A DNA stretch of 64,000 bases from Vibrio aerogenes (GTDB lineage Bacteria > Pseudomonadota > Gammaproteobacteria > Enterobacterales > Vibrionaceae): NCBI RefSeq assembly GCF_024346755.1, contig NZ_AP024861.1:2790001-2854000 (forward strand). Direction: 5' to 3'. Every line of letters starts with the position of its first letter. Position 1 is the stretch's first letter. A program made the position numbers and the translations under genes. Shown one piece after another: positions 17,838 to 27,490 of this stretch. The notes beneath the pieces were generated by a model. The model did not search any database. It saw only the letters and a list, made by a program, of their open reading frames with translations, and was not told the DNA's origin.

Positions 17838-19718
17838 ATGCCGAATCCGGTTGCGTCACTGCTTTCCAGTCGGCGATTTTTTCCTTACTTCATGACCCAG
17901 TTTTTTGGTGCCTTTAATGATAACGTGTTTAAAAACACGTTACTTTTATTGGTTGCTTACGCAGGTACAGATGAACTGGCAATTTCCAGTTCGCTCTTTA
18001 TCAACCTTGCTGCCGGATTATTTATCCTGCCCTTTTTTCTCTTTTCTGCCTCTTCCGGCGTTCTGGCCGATCAACTCGAAAAGAGTGCCCTGATTCGCAA
18101 AATCAAATTACTTGAAATTCTGATTATGGTCATGGCTGCCATTGGTTTTATGACTCAGAGTTACTTTGTCCTGCTCCTGTTGTTATTTTTGATGGGAACC
18201 CAGTCTGCACTGTTTGGCCCGGTCAAATACGCGTTATTACCGCAACAACTTCGCTCTGAAGAGCTGGTCACCGGTAATGCACTGGTCGAAACAGGCACCT
18301 TTCTGGCTATTTTGCTGGGAACATTATTATCCGGGCTTATCGCTTCGGCCGATCAGGCCCGGTTGATTGCTGCTGCATGCGTGCTGTCTTTTGCTCTGTT
18401 CGGATATGTTGCCAGCCGCTATATTCCCAGAGCAGAATCCTCTTTGAAAGCACCGGATGCATTTCGCTGGCGTCCGGTCAGGCAAACCCGGCACACCCTG
18501 TCAATTGCAGGCAAAGATCCGGTGATCTGGCTGACTATCCTGACGATCAGCTGGTTCTGGTTTCTGGGAGCCACTTACCTGACGCAATTTCCAAATTTCA
18601 CCAGGGAATATTTACATGGCAGCGAAAGTGCCGTGTCTTTCCTGCTCGCCCTGTTTTCGGTTGGTATTGCTCTGGGCTCCATGCTGTGTGAACGTCTCTC
18701 CCGTTACCGGCTGGAACTTGGCATTGTGCCTGTCGGATGTCTGGGAATTTCCATCTTTGGTTTTGGGTTCAGTACACTCATCCCGGCACAACTCCCCCGG
18801 TTTGAAACACTGACAGCATTTGTCTCTGCCTCTGAATTATGGCCTCTGTTTATTCACCTGCTGTTGTTAGGCGCCAGTGGCGGCGTGTTTATCGTGCCGC
18901 TGTATACCCTGCTGCAACGCCGGGCAAAACCTGAAGAACGGGCGCAGGTGATTGCTGCCCTGAACATCTACAATGCCTTACTGATGGTTTGTAGCGCTAT
19001 CACCGGTATCGTCTGTCTGACGATATTTCATTTTTCGATTCCGCAACTCTTTATGCTGTTGTCCATCGTGAATACCGTCATCTTCATCTACCTGACCTGG
19101 AAAATCCCGGTGTACGTGATCCGTTTTCTGCTGACAATCGTTCTGCGGTTATGCTACAGAATCCGTTTTAAAAACCTCAGTCACATCCCGAATCAGGGCG
19201 GGGCTTTGATTGTGTGTAACCATGTCAGTTATATCGATGCTCTGCTGCTCATTATTGCTTCACCACGTTTGATCCGGTTTGTGATGGAATCAGACTATGC
19301 GAAATTTCCGGCCATCCGTCCGCTGATGAAACGTGCTGGCGTCATTCCGATAGATGGCAGGCGTCCCTCAGAGATGAAAAACGCTTTTACTCAGATTCAG
19401 GATGCGTTAGATATGGGCGATTTGGTGTGCATATTTCCGGAAGGCCGGTTGACCTCTGACGGCAAAATCGGCTCGTTTATGCGGGGAATTAACCTGATTC
19501 TCTATCGTGCCCCTGAAGTCCCCGTCATCCCTGTTGCACTGAAAGGTTTATGGGGCAGTTTTTTCAGCAGATATCATCAAGGCAGGGCCTGCAGCCGCTT
19601 TCCACGCCGTTTTTTCAGCCGGGTTGAACTGGAAGCAGGTGAAGCCATTCCAGCCAAAGAAGTCAATCACCAGATTCTGGCAAACAAAGTTGCAGCACTC
19701 AGAGGAGACACACTGTAA
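17838..19718 (+). CDS. MFS (LplT-like) transporter fused to 1-acylglycerol-phosphate acyltransferase
   Basis: A 626-residue fusion. Residues 1-420 form an MFS transporter resembling the lysophospholipid flippase LplT ('FFGAFNDNVFKNTLLLLVAY', 'LMGTQSALFGPVKYALLP'). Residues about 430-626 form a PlsC-type acyltransferase with the HX4D motif at His462-Asp467 ('NHVSYID') and 'FPEGRLT' near 532, the glycerol-phosphate site. The likely job is to flip lysophospholipid inward and re-acylate it. E. coli separates LplT from Aas, and Aas also carries an acyl-ACP synthetase domain that is missing here, so an existing acyl donor must be used. Confidence 0.88.
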   Translation: MPNPVASLLSSRRFFPYFMTQFFGAFNDNVFKNTLLLLVAYAGTDELAISSSLFINLAAGLFILPFFLFSASSGVLADQLEKSALIRKIKLLEILIMVMAAIGFMTQSYFVLLLLLFLMGTQSALFGPVKYALLPQQLRSEELVTGNALVETGTFLAILLGTLLSGLIASADQARLIAAACVLSFALFGYVASRYIPRAESSLKAPDAFRWRPVRQTRHTLSIAGKDPVIWLTILTISWFWFLGATYLTQFPNFTREYLHGSESAVSFLLALFSVGIALGSMLCERLSRYRLELGIVPVGCLGISIFGFGFSTLIPAQLPRFETLTAFVSASELWPLFIHLLLLGASGGVFIVPLYTLLQRRAKPEERAQVIAALNIYNALLMVCSAITGIVCLTIFHFSIPQLFMLLSIVNTVIFIYLTWKIPVYVIRFLLTIVLRLCYRIRFKNLSHIPNQGGALIVCNHVSYIDALLLIIASPRLIRFVMESDYAKFPAIRPLMKRAGVIPIDGRRPSEMKNAFTQIQDALDMGDLVCIFPEGRLTSDGKIGSFMRGINLILYRAPEVPVIPVALKGLWGSFFSRYHQGRACSRFPRRFFSRVELEAGEAIPAKEVNHQILANKVAALRGDTL

Positions 19719-19934
19719 ATGTCACAGGTATTGAAGAACCTGCCTTTTTTTGCCGGTATTGCGTTGTGTGCAACACCTTATATTTCATCTCCGACTGCCC
19801 TGGTGATCGGTTTTTTTCTGGCCAGCCTCGGGGCTGTCCCACACGCCTTTCCCTTAGCGAAAATCACGAAAAAACTACTCTCGTATTCGATTATCGGCCT
19901 TGGATTCGAAATTCAGTTTTGGACTATCTCATAA
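19719..19934 (+). pseudogene. Truncated YeiH-type membrane protein (N-terminal fragment)
   Basis: A 71-codon frame starting at the base after the acyltransferase gene's stop. It reads as the N-terminus of a YeiH/UPF0324 putative sulfate exporter: two hydrophobic helices, then '[17 protein letters not shown]', after which the frame stops within ten bases of the menE 3' end. Intact members are well over 300 residues, so about 80 percent is missing. A deletion joining this gene to the menE end is the simplest explanation. The family call rests on motif resemblance only. Confidence 0.55.
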
Positions 19935-21450
19935 CCGTCCGTTGTGGATCGTATCCGGTCAGCCATTGTTTGATTTCAAAACGGGACACCTTAATACCCG
20001 TGCTCATCAATTCCTCTGGCATCAGGTACCACGCCAGCGGCCATTTGAATTTTTCCAGCCGGTTTTGCAGCCATATGTCCAGGCTGTCAGCGTCCGGCAG
20101 CTCACCTGAGTTCGTTGACACCACAGCGACAGGCCGTGCACCGTAGGTCTCATCTTTCACCGGAATCACAACCGCCTGTTCAATCTGCGGATGCATTAGC
20201 AGCACCTGCTCAATTTCTTCACAGTGAATATTCTCTCCACCAGAAATAAACTGATTATCCGCCCGACCGTTTATATGCAGCCCGCCTTCTGTCCAGTATC
20301 CAAGATCTTTGGTATCAAACCAGCCCTCGTCATCAGTCACAGCACGCAACAACCCTTGATGATAATATCCGGCGGCAAGCGTTTCTCCCCGTATATAAAT
20401 CCGTTGCTCTCTCAGCAAAACTTCACGGCCGGGTAAGGTATGGCCGCACCCGCTTTGACCATCCGTCAGCTTTGCCGTTACCGTTGATGCCGCCTCTGTC
20501 ATCCCATATCCGACCCAGGTCTGAATTCCCCGCTCACTGGCCTGCTGTGTCAGCGGAAGCGGAATATCGCCCCCACCCAGAAGAACATGAGTCAGATCCA
20601 ACGTCACTTGCGGGTTATCCAGCAGCCGCTGCAATTGTACCGGTACCAGAGAAGCGTGTGAGACCCCCTGAATCGACGTGGCCAGCTCATCCCCCATTTT
20701 CAGCTGACCGCCACCCAGTAACCAGCGATAAATGACAGACAACCCTGAAACATGATAAAGCGGGAGACTGAGCAGCCAGCAGTCCTGCTCACCGAAAGGC
20801 AAAAATGACAGTAATCCGCGGGCTGAAGCCAGATGTTGACAGCTGGTATGTGCGACGGCTTTGGGTATACCGGTTGAACCTGAAGTGAAAATCAGTGAAC
20901 TGATATGATCCGGATGATAAAGCGTGACATCAGGATCAGACCTTTGTTTATCAGCTGAAGGTTTATCAGGCATAGATTCATCATGCACAGCTTCATCTGA
21001 TACAGGTTCACATGATAGTGGTTTATCCGATAACGGTTGATCTGATAAAGGCCCGTCAGCCTGGAGGACTTCTCTGAACCAGCGGATACCGGTTTGAGAT
21101 TCACTGAACATCTGGATTTCGGGTGATGCCTCTGCAATCAGCCAGACCGGATTTCCGGGCGCATAGATAGTCTGCAGCTTCTGCCGGAGTTTTTCTAAAG
21201 GCTGTGGGGCCAGAAAAGCCGTGGTGATACCCGCAGCCATTGCCCCTAAAAAGCACCAAATCCATTCAGGCCGGTTCCTGCCAGCCAGTGTAATCACTTC
21301 TCCCGGCTGTATCCCCTGCTGACGGAACCAATCCGCGTAGCGGCTGGCCTGACGGCTGACATCCTGCCAGGTGTATGTCTGTTGCTCAGTGATGAATGCA
21401 ACAGCACCGGGCTGTTTAAAAGCCCGGTGCTGCCAGAGTGGTGTCTTCAT
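19924..21450 (-). CDS. menE: o-Succinylbenzoate--CoA ligase
   Basis: Adenylate-forming enzyme that activates o-succinylbenzoate to its CoA thioester, the fifth step of menaquinone synthesis. Start ATG 21450 ([19 protein letters not shown]), 11 bp after the menC stop; a longer frame to 21525 overlaps menC and is unlikely. The AMP-binding P-loop motif is '[16 protein letters not shown]'; A5-like 'YGMTEAA' and A8-like '[14 protein letters not shown]' follow. Residues about 134-173 are an acidic pentapeptide repeat not expected in MenE, inserted just before the P-loop motif. Last gene of the leftward men operon; its 3' end overlaps the YeiH fragment by 11 bp. Confidence 0.93.
   Translation of the reverse strand: MKTPLWQHRAFKQPGAVAFITEQQTYTWQDVSRQASRYADWFRQQGIQPGEVITLAGRNRPEWIWCFLGAMAAGITTAFLAPQPLEKLRQKLQTIYAPGNPVWLIAEASPEIQMFSESQTGIRWFREVLQADGPLSDQPLSDKPLSCEPVSDEAVHDESMPDKPSADKQRSDPDVTLYHPDHISSLIFTSGSTGIPKAVAHTSCQHLASARGLLSFLPFGEQDCWLLSLPLYHVSGLSVIYRWLLGGGQLKMGDELATSIQGVSHASLVPVQLQRLLDNPQVTLDLTHVLLGGGDIPLPLTQQASERGIQTWVGYGMTEAASTVTAKLTDGQSGCGHTLPGREVLLREQRIYIRGETLAAGYYHQGLLRAVTDDEGWFDTKDLGYWTEGGLHINGRADNQFISGGENIHCEEIEQVLLMHPQIEQAVVIPVKDETYGARPVAVVSTNSGELPDADSLDIWLQNRLEKFKWPLAWYLMPEELMSTGIKVSRFEIKQWLTGYDPQRTVMR
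20932..21051 (-). repeat. In-frame degenerate 15-bp tandem repeat inside menE
   Basis: Eight units of five codons reading [40 protein letters not shown]. The coding-strand unit is close to CCN-NTA-TCA-GAT-RAA. The array sits in a linker before the AMP-binding motif and keeps the frame. Confidence 0.8.
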
Positions 21451-21461
21451 ACCGGTTAAAT

Positions 21462-22448
21462 TTATGCCGACCAAATCAGCTCCTGAGTCTCTAAACCAAC
21501 CACAGGTAAATCGCATCCCGGCCATGAGACTTCCAGCTGTTGCTGATATAAACCGATGGTATCGAGTCCCGGTACTTCATCCGGCAGCCATAATTTTGCC
21601 AGACGCGCCAGCTGACACAAACCCAGACTCGATTCAATACCGGAGCTAATCACCGGCTGCATCCCGAGTGACTTTGCTTTCTCAACCAGATAACGGCAGC
21701 GTTCCACCGAACCAATCATTGTCGGCTTAATAATCAAAGCCTTCACACCCGTCAGCTCTTCCAGACGAAAATCAGGATTATCCAGTGACTGCTGCAACGT
21801 TTCATCCCACGCAACAGCAATACCGGTTTCAATCGCAAACACAATACTGTCACTGGGCTCTGCACACGGTTCTTCAACGTAAGCAATCCGCTGACGGTAT
21901 GAAGGCTGGATTTTACGGCCAAACGCCATCGCCTGTTCCAGATTCCATACCCGGTTCACATCCAGCCTTAAAGACAATTCCGGAATACTCTCCAGCAACA
22001 GATTCACCAGTAAACCATCTCTGATCGGTTCATATAAACCGACCTTGATTTTTGCGACTTTTTTACCGGGCAGGGTTTGCAGCCGCTCAATCAACGCATC
22101 CGGATCGCCGTATCCCAGCGGTGCAGCAAAATAATTACCCTCAGCAGGAAAATCTCCGGAACGTTCAAATTCAGCAGCAGAAAGGCCAAAGGCAACAGAA
22201 GGATAGAGCGAATTGTAATCGATTTCACCACCGTTACACCACAACGCTAACTGCTGCTGAACCTGTACACCAGCCTGCTCTGTGGATTCTTCATTGAATT
22301 TGATCAACGGGGCAACTTCTCCACGTCCCGTCTTGCCGTTCTCTGTCATCTCGACAATGAAACCAACACGTTCAGATAACTTTTCATCCCGGAGTATCAC
22401 TCCGCTGTCCATTGGTAACCGATACCGGTACAGTTTTGCACTACGCAT
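21462..22448 (-). CDS. menC: o-Succinylbenzoate synthase
   Basis: Enolase-superfamily enzyme (328 residues) that dehydrates SHCHC to o-succinylbenzoate. The KxK catalytic motif is 'AKIKVGLYE'; the metal-binding acids sit in 'LRLDVNRVW' (Asp), 'AYVEEPC' (Glu) and 'VAWDETL' (Asp), and a final Lys in 'ALIIKPTMIG' completes the barrel. Placed between menB and menE in the men operon, with about 130 bp separating it from menB, the largest gap in the operon. Confidence 0.95.
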   Translation of the reverse strand: MRSAKLYRYRLPMDSGVILRDEKLSERVGFIVEMTENGKTGRGEVAPLIKFNEESTEQAGVQVQQQLALWCNGGEIDYNSLYPSVAFGLSAAEFERSGDFPAEGNYFAAPLGYGDPDALIERLQTLPGKKVAKIKVGLYEPIRDGLLVNLLLESIPELSLRLDVNRVWNLEQAMAFGRKIQPSYRQRIAYVEEPCAEPSDSIVFAIETGIAVAWDETLQQSLDNPDFRLEELTGVKALIIKPTMIGSVERCRYLVEKAKSLGMQPVISSGIESSLGLCQLARLAKLWLPDEVPGLDTIGLYQQQLEVSWPGCDLPVVGLETQELIWSA

Positions 22449-22582
22449 CCTGATTCACCTTTCTCTGAGCCATCTCTTCATCCGGTGAAGAGATGATAAA
22501 ATACAAATCATACAACAATGATCTTGTTGTCCTGTCCCCATGGTGATCTGATTCACCGGCAATGACCCGGTGAATTCAATGT

Positions 22583-23449
22583 TTATGGGTTACGGGGGAA
22601 CTTTTTAAAGTCCGGACGGCGTTTCTCATTGAACGCATTCCGTCCTTCCTGACCTTCATCAGTCATGTAAAACATCATAGTGGCGTTACCGGCAAGTTCC
22701 TGTAATCCGGCCTGTCCGTCACAATCTGCATTCAATGCAGCTTTCAGGCAACGCAAAGCCATCGGGCTATGCTGCAAGACTTCACGACACCAGCGAATCG
22801 TTTCTTTTTCCAGATCAGCCAAAGGAACAACTGTATTCACCAGCCCCATGTCAGACGCTTCCTGAGCATCATAAAAACGGCAAAGAAACCAGATTTCACG
22901 GGCTTTTTTCTGCCCCACAATCCGGGACATATACGAAGCGCCCCACCCCCCGTCAAACGAACCGACTTTTGGCCCGGTCTGGCCAAATTTCGCATTATCC
23001 GCTGCAATGGTTAAATCACACATCATATGCAGTACATGCCCGCCACCAACGGCCCATCCGGCAACAGAAGCAATCACAGGTTTGGGACAGGTGCGGATCT
23101 GACGCTGAAAATCCAGTACGTTCAGATGATGTGTACCTTCATCATCCCGGTAACCGCCATAATCCCCGCGGATTTTCTGGTCACCACCAGAGCAGAAAGC
23201 ATCTTCTCCCAGTCCGGTCAGAATAATCACGCCAACGTTTTCGTCATACCGGGCATCAGCTAATGCATGAATCATTTCTTTGACCGTCTGAGGGCGGAAA
23301 GCGTTCCGTACCTGTGGACGGGCAATGACAATTTTTGCAATGCCGTCAACAGACTTGCAATACTGAATATCCTGATAGTCATTGGTGCAATCGTTCCACA
23401 CAATTGGTGCATAAAGTTCTTCTTCACTGATACCGACTGTAATTGTCAT
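22583..23449 (-). CDS. menB: 1,4-Dihydroxy-2-naphthoyl-CoA synthase
   Basis: Crotonase-fold enzyme of 288 residues that closes the naphthoquinone ring from o-succinylbenzoyl-CoA. The oxyanion-hole region is '[15 protein letters not shown]', followed by '[18 protein letters not shown]', and '[16 protein letters not shown]' has the glycine of the bicarbonate-dependent type I MenB group. Start ATG 23449 is preceded by AGGAAA; the frame is open to 23533 but overlaps menH. Cytosolic; follows menH by 16 bp. Confidence 0.96.
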   Translation of the reverse strand: MTITVGISEEELYAPIVWNDCTNDYQDIQYCKSVDGIAKIVIARPQVRNAFRPQTVKEMIHALADARYDENVGVIILTGLGEDAFCSGGDQKIRGDYGGYRDDEGTHHLNVLDFQRQIRTCPKPVIASVAGWAVGGGHVLHMMCDLTIAADNAKFGQTGPKVGSFDGGWGASYMSRIVGQKKAREIWFLCRFYDAQEASDMGLVNTVVPLADLEKETIRWCREVLQHSPMALRCLKAALNADCDGQAGLQELAGNATMMFYMTDEGQEGRNAFNEKRRPDFKKFPRNP

Positions 23450-23465
23450 AACTTTCCTATCTTCA

Positions 23466-24305
23466 TCATTGATTCTGTTTTTCAGGACGGGTAAAAGAGC
23501 AAATACACTCCCGGAGCGCATGGGTAAATGCACCGGACTTCTCTTTATGAACGTTATGTCCTGCCTGCTTTATCGCATAAACGGACAACCGGCTGTTCCC
23601 GGCCAGTTGCCTGAATTTTTGATCCTCTTCACCGCAAATATAACGCACGGGTAAGGGTTGTTTGTAAAGCTCAGCCAGCAAATCCGGCTGACGGGCTAAT
23701 GATGTGGCCAGCATCATCTCTGCAATCCGGGTGCCAAGATTATCACGACGCTGAGAAATCAGTTGTTGCCTTTGCGCATCATTTAGTGTGGAAAAAACCG
23801 GTTGCTGATACCAATCGTCTAAAACCTGCTCAACCGGCTCATCACGAAATCTCGCAGCCCACTGCATATCATGCTGCCAGCGCTGCTGCCGGGCCGCTTC
23901 ATCACCCAAACCAAAATGACCACCTTCGATAATCAGCCCTTTCAGATTCAGCGATGACCAGCGACCTTTGACACATCCATACATTGCAATGCGTCCGCCA
24001 AGTGAATACCCGGTCAGAATTAAAGGATGCGCCTGACTCATTCCCTCTTTTTGCAACGCCGCTTTTATTGCAAAGACAATCTGCTCACAGCAATCGTCCA
24101 TATCAACACACCCGTTGCCCCGGCTCTGGCCATGACCGGGCAAATCAAGACTTAAACGGGGAAAATCTGTCAGACGCGATCGCACCTCTGCCCAGTCCTG
24201 ATGCTGTCCAAGCAACCCATGCAAAAACACCAGGACCGGGGAATCCGGATCCGGCTCACCCTGCCTGTGTTCTGTTGCTTCAAATAAACTATAAAGTTTT
24301 AACAT
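23466..24305 (-). CDS. menH: SHCHC synthase (MenH)
   Basis: Alpha/beta-hydrolase of 279 residues that eliminates pyruvate from SEPHCHC to give SHCHC. '[13 protein letters not shown]' is the oxyanion loop, Ser101 sits in the nucleophile elbow 'TGYSLGGR', and '[10 protein letters not shown]' near the C-terminus supplies the catalytic His. The start ATG 24305 overlaps menD by 17 bp; an in-frame ATG at 24335 would add ten residues but lies deeper in menD. Confidence 0.9.
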   Translation of the reverse strand: MLKLYSLFEATEHRQGEPDPDSPVLVFLHGLLGQHQDWAEVRSRLTDFPRLSLDLPGHGQSRGNGCVDMDDCCEQIVFAIKAALQKEGMSQAHPLILTGYSLGGRIAMYGCVKGRWSSLNLKGLIIEGGHFGLGDEAARQQRWQHDMQWAARFRDEPVEQVLDDWYQQPVFSTLNDAQRQQLISQRRDNLGTRIAEMMLATSLARQPDLLAELYKQPLPVRYICGEEDQKFRQLAGNSRLSVYAIKQAGHNVHKEKSGAFTHALRECICSFTRPEKQNQ

Positions 24306-25992
24306 GACGCACGATTTGCCGGATATGTCCGGCAACCTGTTCCGGTGGGGTCACCACTTCAATCAATAGTCCACCCTTGCTGCTGTTGAGATGCGTTTCT
24401 ATCGCGCGGGTATAATCTGTCAGCTTTTGCGGCTGTTGGTACGCCCAGCCAAATTGCGCCGCGGCATGACGAAACTGATAGCCGTGAGGCATCTGATACA
24501 ATGCGGTTTTTCTGTCAGCAGGCACCGGCAACAAATCAAAAATCACCCCGCCATCATTATTCAGGACCACAATCACAAACGGTACATCACTCTGACCGAG
24601 CAACGCCATCGAATTGATATCATAGAGAAAGGAAGTGTCGCCCATCAACAGAATCAGTGGCTTCTTCCTGTAACGCTGAACTCCGGTTGCAGTTGCAATC
24701 ACCCCATCAATGCCCGAAGCGCCCCGGTTAGAAAAAACAGCCCGGTTTTGGTGCCGGACAAACATATCAACCAGACGAACGATGAGACTATTACCGATAA
24801 ATAAGTCCGCTTTTGGGGTCAGTTCAGCCAGTGTTGCAGCCACTGCGGTTTCAGACAGATGTTCACTCTGTTCCGCCACCTGCCGGATCACCGGAGGTAT
24901 CAGACGAATCACCGGCAAAAGATGATCAGCCCATCCGGCACCGGAACCCGGTAATAAATGCCGGTTCATATTGTCTGCCCACTGGCAGATATCAGCGATC
25001 ACTTGTTGCTGTGGCAGATGAAACTGATTGTCACGGTGCTTATCCGGTGAAACGTAAATATACTGGCATCCTCCCGACACCTGTTGCTGCAACCAGTCAT
25101 TAAGCCGTCTGGATACCAGCCGGGAGCCAAACTGAATCACCACCTCACATTCAGATAATTTTTGTGCCAGCAACGGATGCTGGAGCCACACATCATAATA
25201 CGCCCAGTCACTGCCGACCCCGCTTTGCGAATCACACAGCACCGGCCAGCCCAGTTGCTGGGCAAACTGTTCAGCCCGGTATGAAGACGCAAGATCCAGC
25301 GAACCGATAATCACCAGTCCCCTGAGTTGCAGCATCTCCGGATCAATCGTTGCCGTCATCACCTCCGGCGGCATTGCCTGAGAACTATAGGGAGAAGCGC
25401 AAGACAGCCAGTCCTGAACGCTGGCAAAATACGGATTATCTGATGAAGGGTGCGAGTCACTATAAAGCGGTTCAGGGAAAGGACAGTTAAAGTGAATGGC
25501 TCCGCCAGACAACTTCTGACCGAACATCGCCTGATCAACTGTCGTCAGCAACCAGCCCGGCGGGATGGAAGCGGATGGTGACGGCAGGTCAACAAACCGG
25601 GTCACATGCTGTGAGAAAATCCCGCGCTGTTCAATGGCCTGATTCGCACCACAGTCGATCAGCTCCACCGGGCGATCAGCCGTCAGCACCACCAGTTTTT
25701 CCCCCGTCAGACGTGATTCTGCAATCGCCGGAAGTAAATTAGCAACCGCTGTCCCGGAGGTCACAATAATCACCACAGGCTGCTGGCTGGCCTTTGCCAG
25801 TCCGAGTGCCAGATATCCGAGCCCGCGTTCATCAAAATGGGTATGAAGGTTTAGTTTTGGGTTATCATCCGCTTCCAGTGTCAGCGGCGTTGAGCGTGAG
25901 CCGGGAGCCAGACAGACTTCAGTCACACCCAAACGGGATAATTCTTCCAGTAAAATCCGGCTCCACAGACGGTTCATTATAGCCTGATCCAC
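24289..25992 (-). CDS. menD: SEPHCHC synthase (MenD)
   Basis: Thiamine-diphosphate-dependent enzyme of 567 residues that joins 2-oxoglutarate to isochorismate. The N-terminal domain has 'VCLAPGSRSTPLTL' and 'TSGTAVANLLPAIAESR' with the conserved Glu region. The C-terminal ThDP/Mg site is 'LMGDTSFLYDINSMAL' to 'VVLNNDGGVIF' (GDx...N pattern). Length is normal. The gene begins 40 bp after menF and overlaps menH. A second in-frame ATG at 25977 is possible. Confidence 0.96.
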   Translation of the reverse strand: MDQAIMNRLWSRILLEELSRLGVTEVCLAPGSRSTPLTLEADDNPKLNLHTHFDERGLGYLALGLAKASQQPVVIIVTSGTAVANLLPAIAESRLTGEKLVVLTADRPVELIDCGANQAIEQRGIFSQHVTRFVDLPSPSASIPPGWLLTTVDQAMFGQKLSGGAIHFNCPFPEPLYSDSHPSSDNPYFASVQDWLSCASPYSSQAMPPEVMTATIDPEMLQLRGLVIIGSLDLASSYRAEQFAQQLGWPVLCDSQSGVGSDWAYYDVWLQHPLLAQKLSECEVVIQFGSRLVSRRLNDWLQQQVSGGCQYIYVSPDKHRDNQFHLPQQQVIADICQWADNMNRHLLPGSGAGWADHLLPVIRLIPPVIRQVAEQSEHLSETAVAATLAELTPKADLFIGNSLIVRLVDMFVRHQNRAVFSNRGASGIDGVIATATGVQRYRKKPLILLMGDTSFLYDINSMALLGQSDVPFVIVVLNNDGGVIFDLLPVPADRKTALYQMPHGYQFRHAAAQFGWAYQQPQKLTDYTRAIETHLNSSKGGLLIEVVTPPEQVAGHIRQIVRHVKTL

Positions 25993-26032
25993 AATCTTTT
26001 ATCTCCGTTGTTTCATTCGGGTTCATGGCAGA

Positions 26033-27490
26033 TTACTGCTCGTCATCTGCCATTAAACTCAGTAAAGTTGACATTTTCCTGTTCAGTTCCTGCCACTCTT
26101 CCTTCGCAACAGATCCGGGCACAATACCTGCCCCTGCGTATAATCTGATTTGTTCTCCGACAATCAGAGCACTGCGGATAGCCACACAAAACTCTGCTTT
26201 TTCATGACTGATATAACCAATCGCCCCGGCATACCAGCCACGGGAGAATGGCTCTTCCTGTGCAATAAATGCCTGCGCAGCCGGACGCGGATATCCGGCA
26301 ACGGCAGCCGTTGGCTGCAGGCTGCTGAGCAAGTGAACACCGTTAACACCAGCCTTCAACCGGGCATGAATACGGCGCTTCAGATGCTGAACCCGGCTTA
26401 ATTTTATCAGCCGGGGCTGTTCTACGGTGTCAATCTCCAGAGAAAGCGGCGTCAGATGATCCACAATATCATCCACCACATATTGATTTTCCTGAATATT
26501 CTTATCATCGTGTATCAGCCAGTCGGCCAACTCTTGATCCTGTACCGGGGTTTGTCCGCGGCCCGTTGTTCCGGCCAGCGCTTCCGTCTCTAATGATTGC
26601 CCGACCCTCAGATAAAGACGCTCAGGCGTTGAACCTGTGAAGCTTCGCTGCCCATCCACAGCCAGCAAAAAATGAAAGCTGTGATGATTCTGCCGGCAGC
26701 TGGCTTTCAATAATTGAGCGGCCCGGACCGGCGTTTTCAAACCGTATGAAGATTGCCTGGCCAGCACGACTTTATCAAAGGCACCCTGCTGTATCTTTGA
26801 TAAAGCTTTATCCATTAAATCACACCACTGCTGTTCATCCGGCTGATGCACAACAGACTGAATACCTGTTTTCACCGGTTTCAGTTCCGGAACATTCATC
26901 ACCAGCTGTTCCAGTGCATCAATCGCCCGCGACTGATTCAAAGCAAACTGGCTTTCAGCGCTGTTATTTTTGCAGCATTGATTTTCAGGCACTTGATTTT
27001 CACAAAATTGGTTTTCAGAACATTGCTCACCGGGAGACTGATTGCCTGAACACTGATTACCTGGAAACTGATTATCTGAAAACTGATCAGAGGACAAAGG
27101 ATTTCCCGACAGATTCACAGCGAGAATCCAGACATCGCCATCACGAATCAGTTCCACCAATGGCATGAAAAAGAAAGATTCCGGACAACCCGGCGATTTA
27201 TCTGTTCCGCCGTCAAATGAACGACCTCCCCAGATTCTCTGTCCGGCAGAGATCACTGAATAGGCAGGCGCCGGATCATCAAACCGATAACACTGTCCCA
27301 AAGCGACCACTTCTTCCTGACCTTCCCGGTCCTGCCAGTAAAATTTAGGGAACAGTGTCTGACATTCAAGCCAGTCCGGTAAACCAAATGACGGTGGTGC
27401 AGAAAGAGTCAGCGTGCACCGCAGTGTTTTATCTGAAGAGTGTTGAACCTGATTTATCAGTTGGCGAACAGCTTGATGAAAATGAACCAA
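26033..27490 (-). CDS. menF: Isochorismate synthase (menaquinone-specific)
   Basis: Chorismate-binding enzyme of 485 residues, the first committed step of menaquinone synthesis (chorismate to isochorismate). The C-terminal catalytic domain (about 220-480) carries 'GAFDKVVLARQS', 'FTGSTPERLYLR', 'TEALAGTTGRG' and 'HLLSSLQPTAAVAGYPR'. It is the first gene of the leftward operon menF-D-H-B-C-E. The N-terminal half contains an unusual block of eleven five-residue repeats rich in Asn-Gln (residues about 135-187), which makes the protein longer than E. coli MenF (about 430). Confidence 0.93.
   Translation of the reverse strand: MVHFHQAVRQLINQVQHSSDKTLRCTLTLSAPPSFGLPDWLECQTLFPKFYWQDREGQEEVVALGQCYRFDDPAPAYSVISAGQRIWGGRSFDGGTDKSPGCPESFFFMPLVELIRDGDVWILAVNLSGNPLSSDQFSDNQFPGNQCSGNQSPGEQCSENQFCENQVPENQCCKNNSAESQFALNQSRAIDALEQLVMNVPELKPVKTGIQSVVHQPDEQQWCDLMDKALSKIQQGAFDKVVLARQSSYGLKTPVRAAQLLKASCRQNHHSFHFLLAVDGQRSFTGSTPERLYLRVGQSLETEALAGTTGRGQTPVQDQELADWLIHDDKNIQENQYVVDDIVDHLTPLSLEIDTVEQPRLIKLSRVQHLKRRIHARLKAGVNGVHLLSSLQPTAAVAGYPRPAAQAFIAQEEPFSRGWYAGAIGYISHEKAEFCVAIRSALIVGEQIRLYAGAGIVPGSVAKEEWQELNRKMSTLLSLMADDEQ
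26930..27103 (-). repeat. In-frame degenerate 15-bp tandem repeat inside menF
   Basis: About eleven units of five codons: SDNQF, PGNQC, SGNQS, PGEQC, SENQF, CENQV, PENQC, CKNNS, AESQF, ALNQS and similar. The coding-strand unit approximates CAG-TTT-TCA-GRT-AAT. Units drift toward the 3' side, as expected for an ageing array. The block lies between the N-terminal region and the catalytic domain and preserves the frame. Confidence 0.8.
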
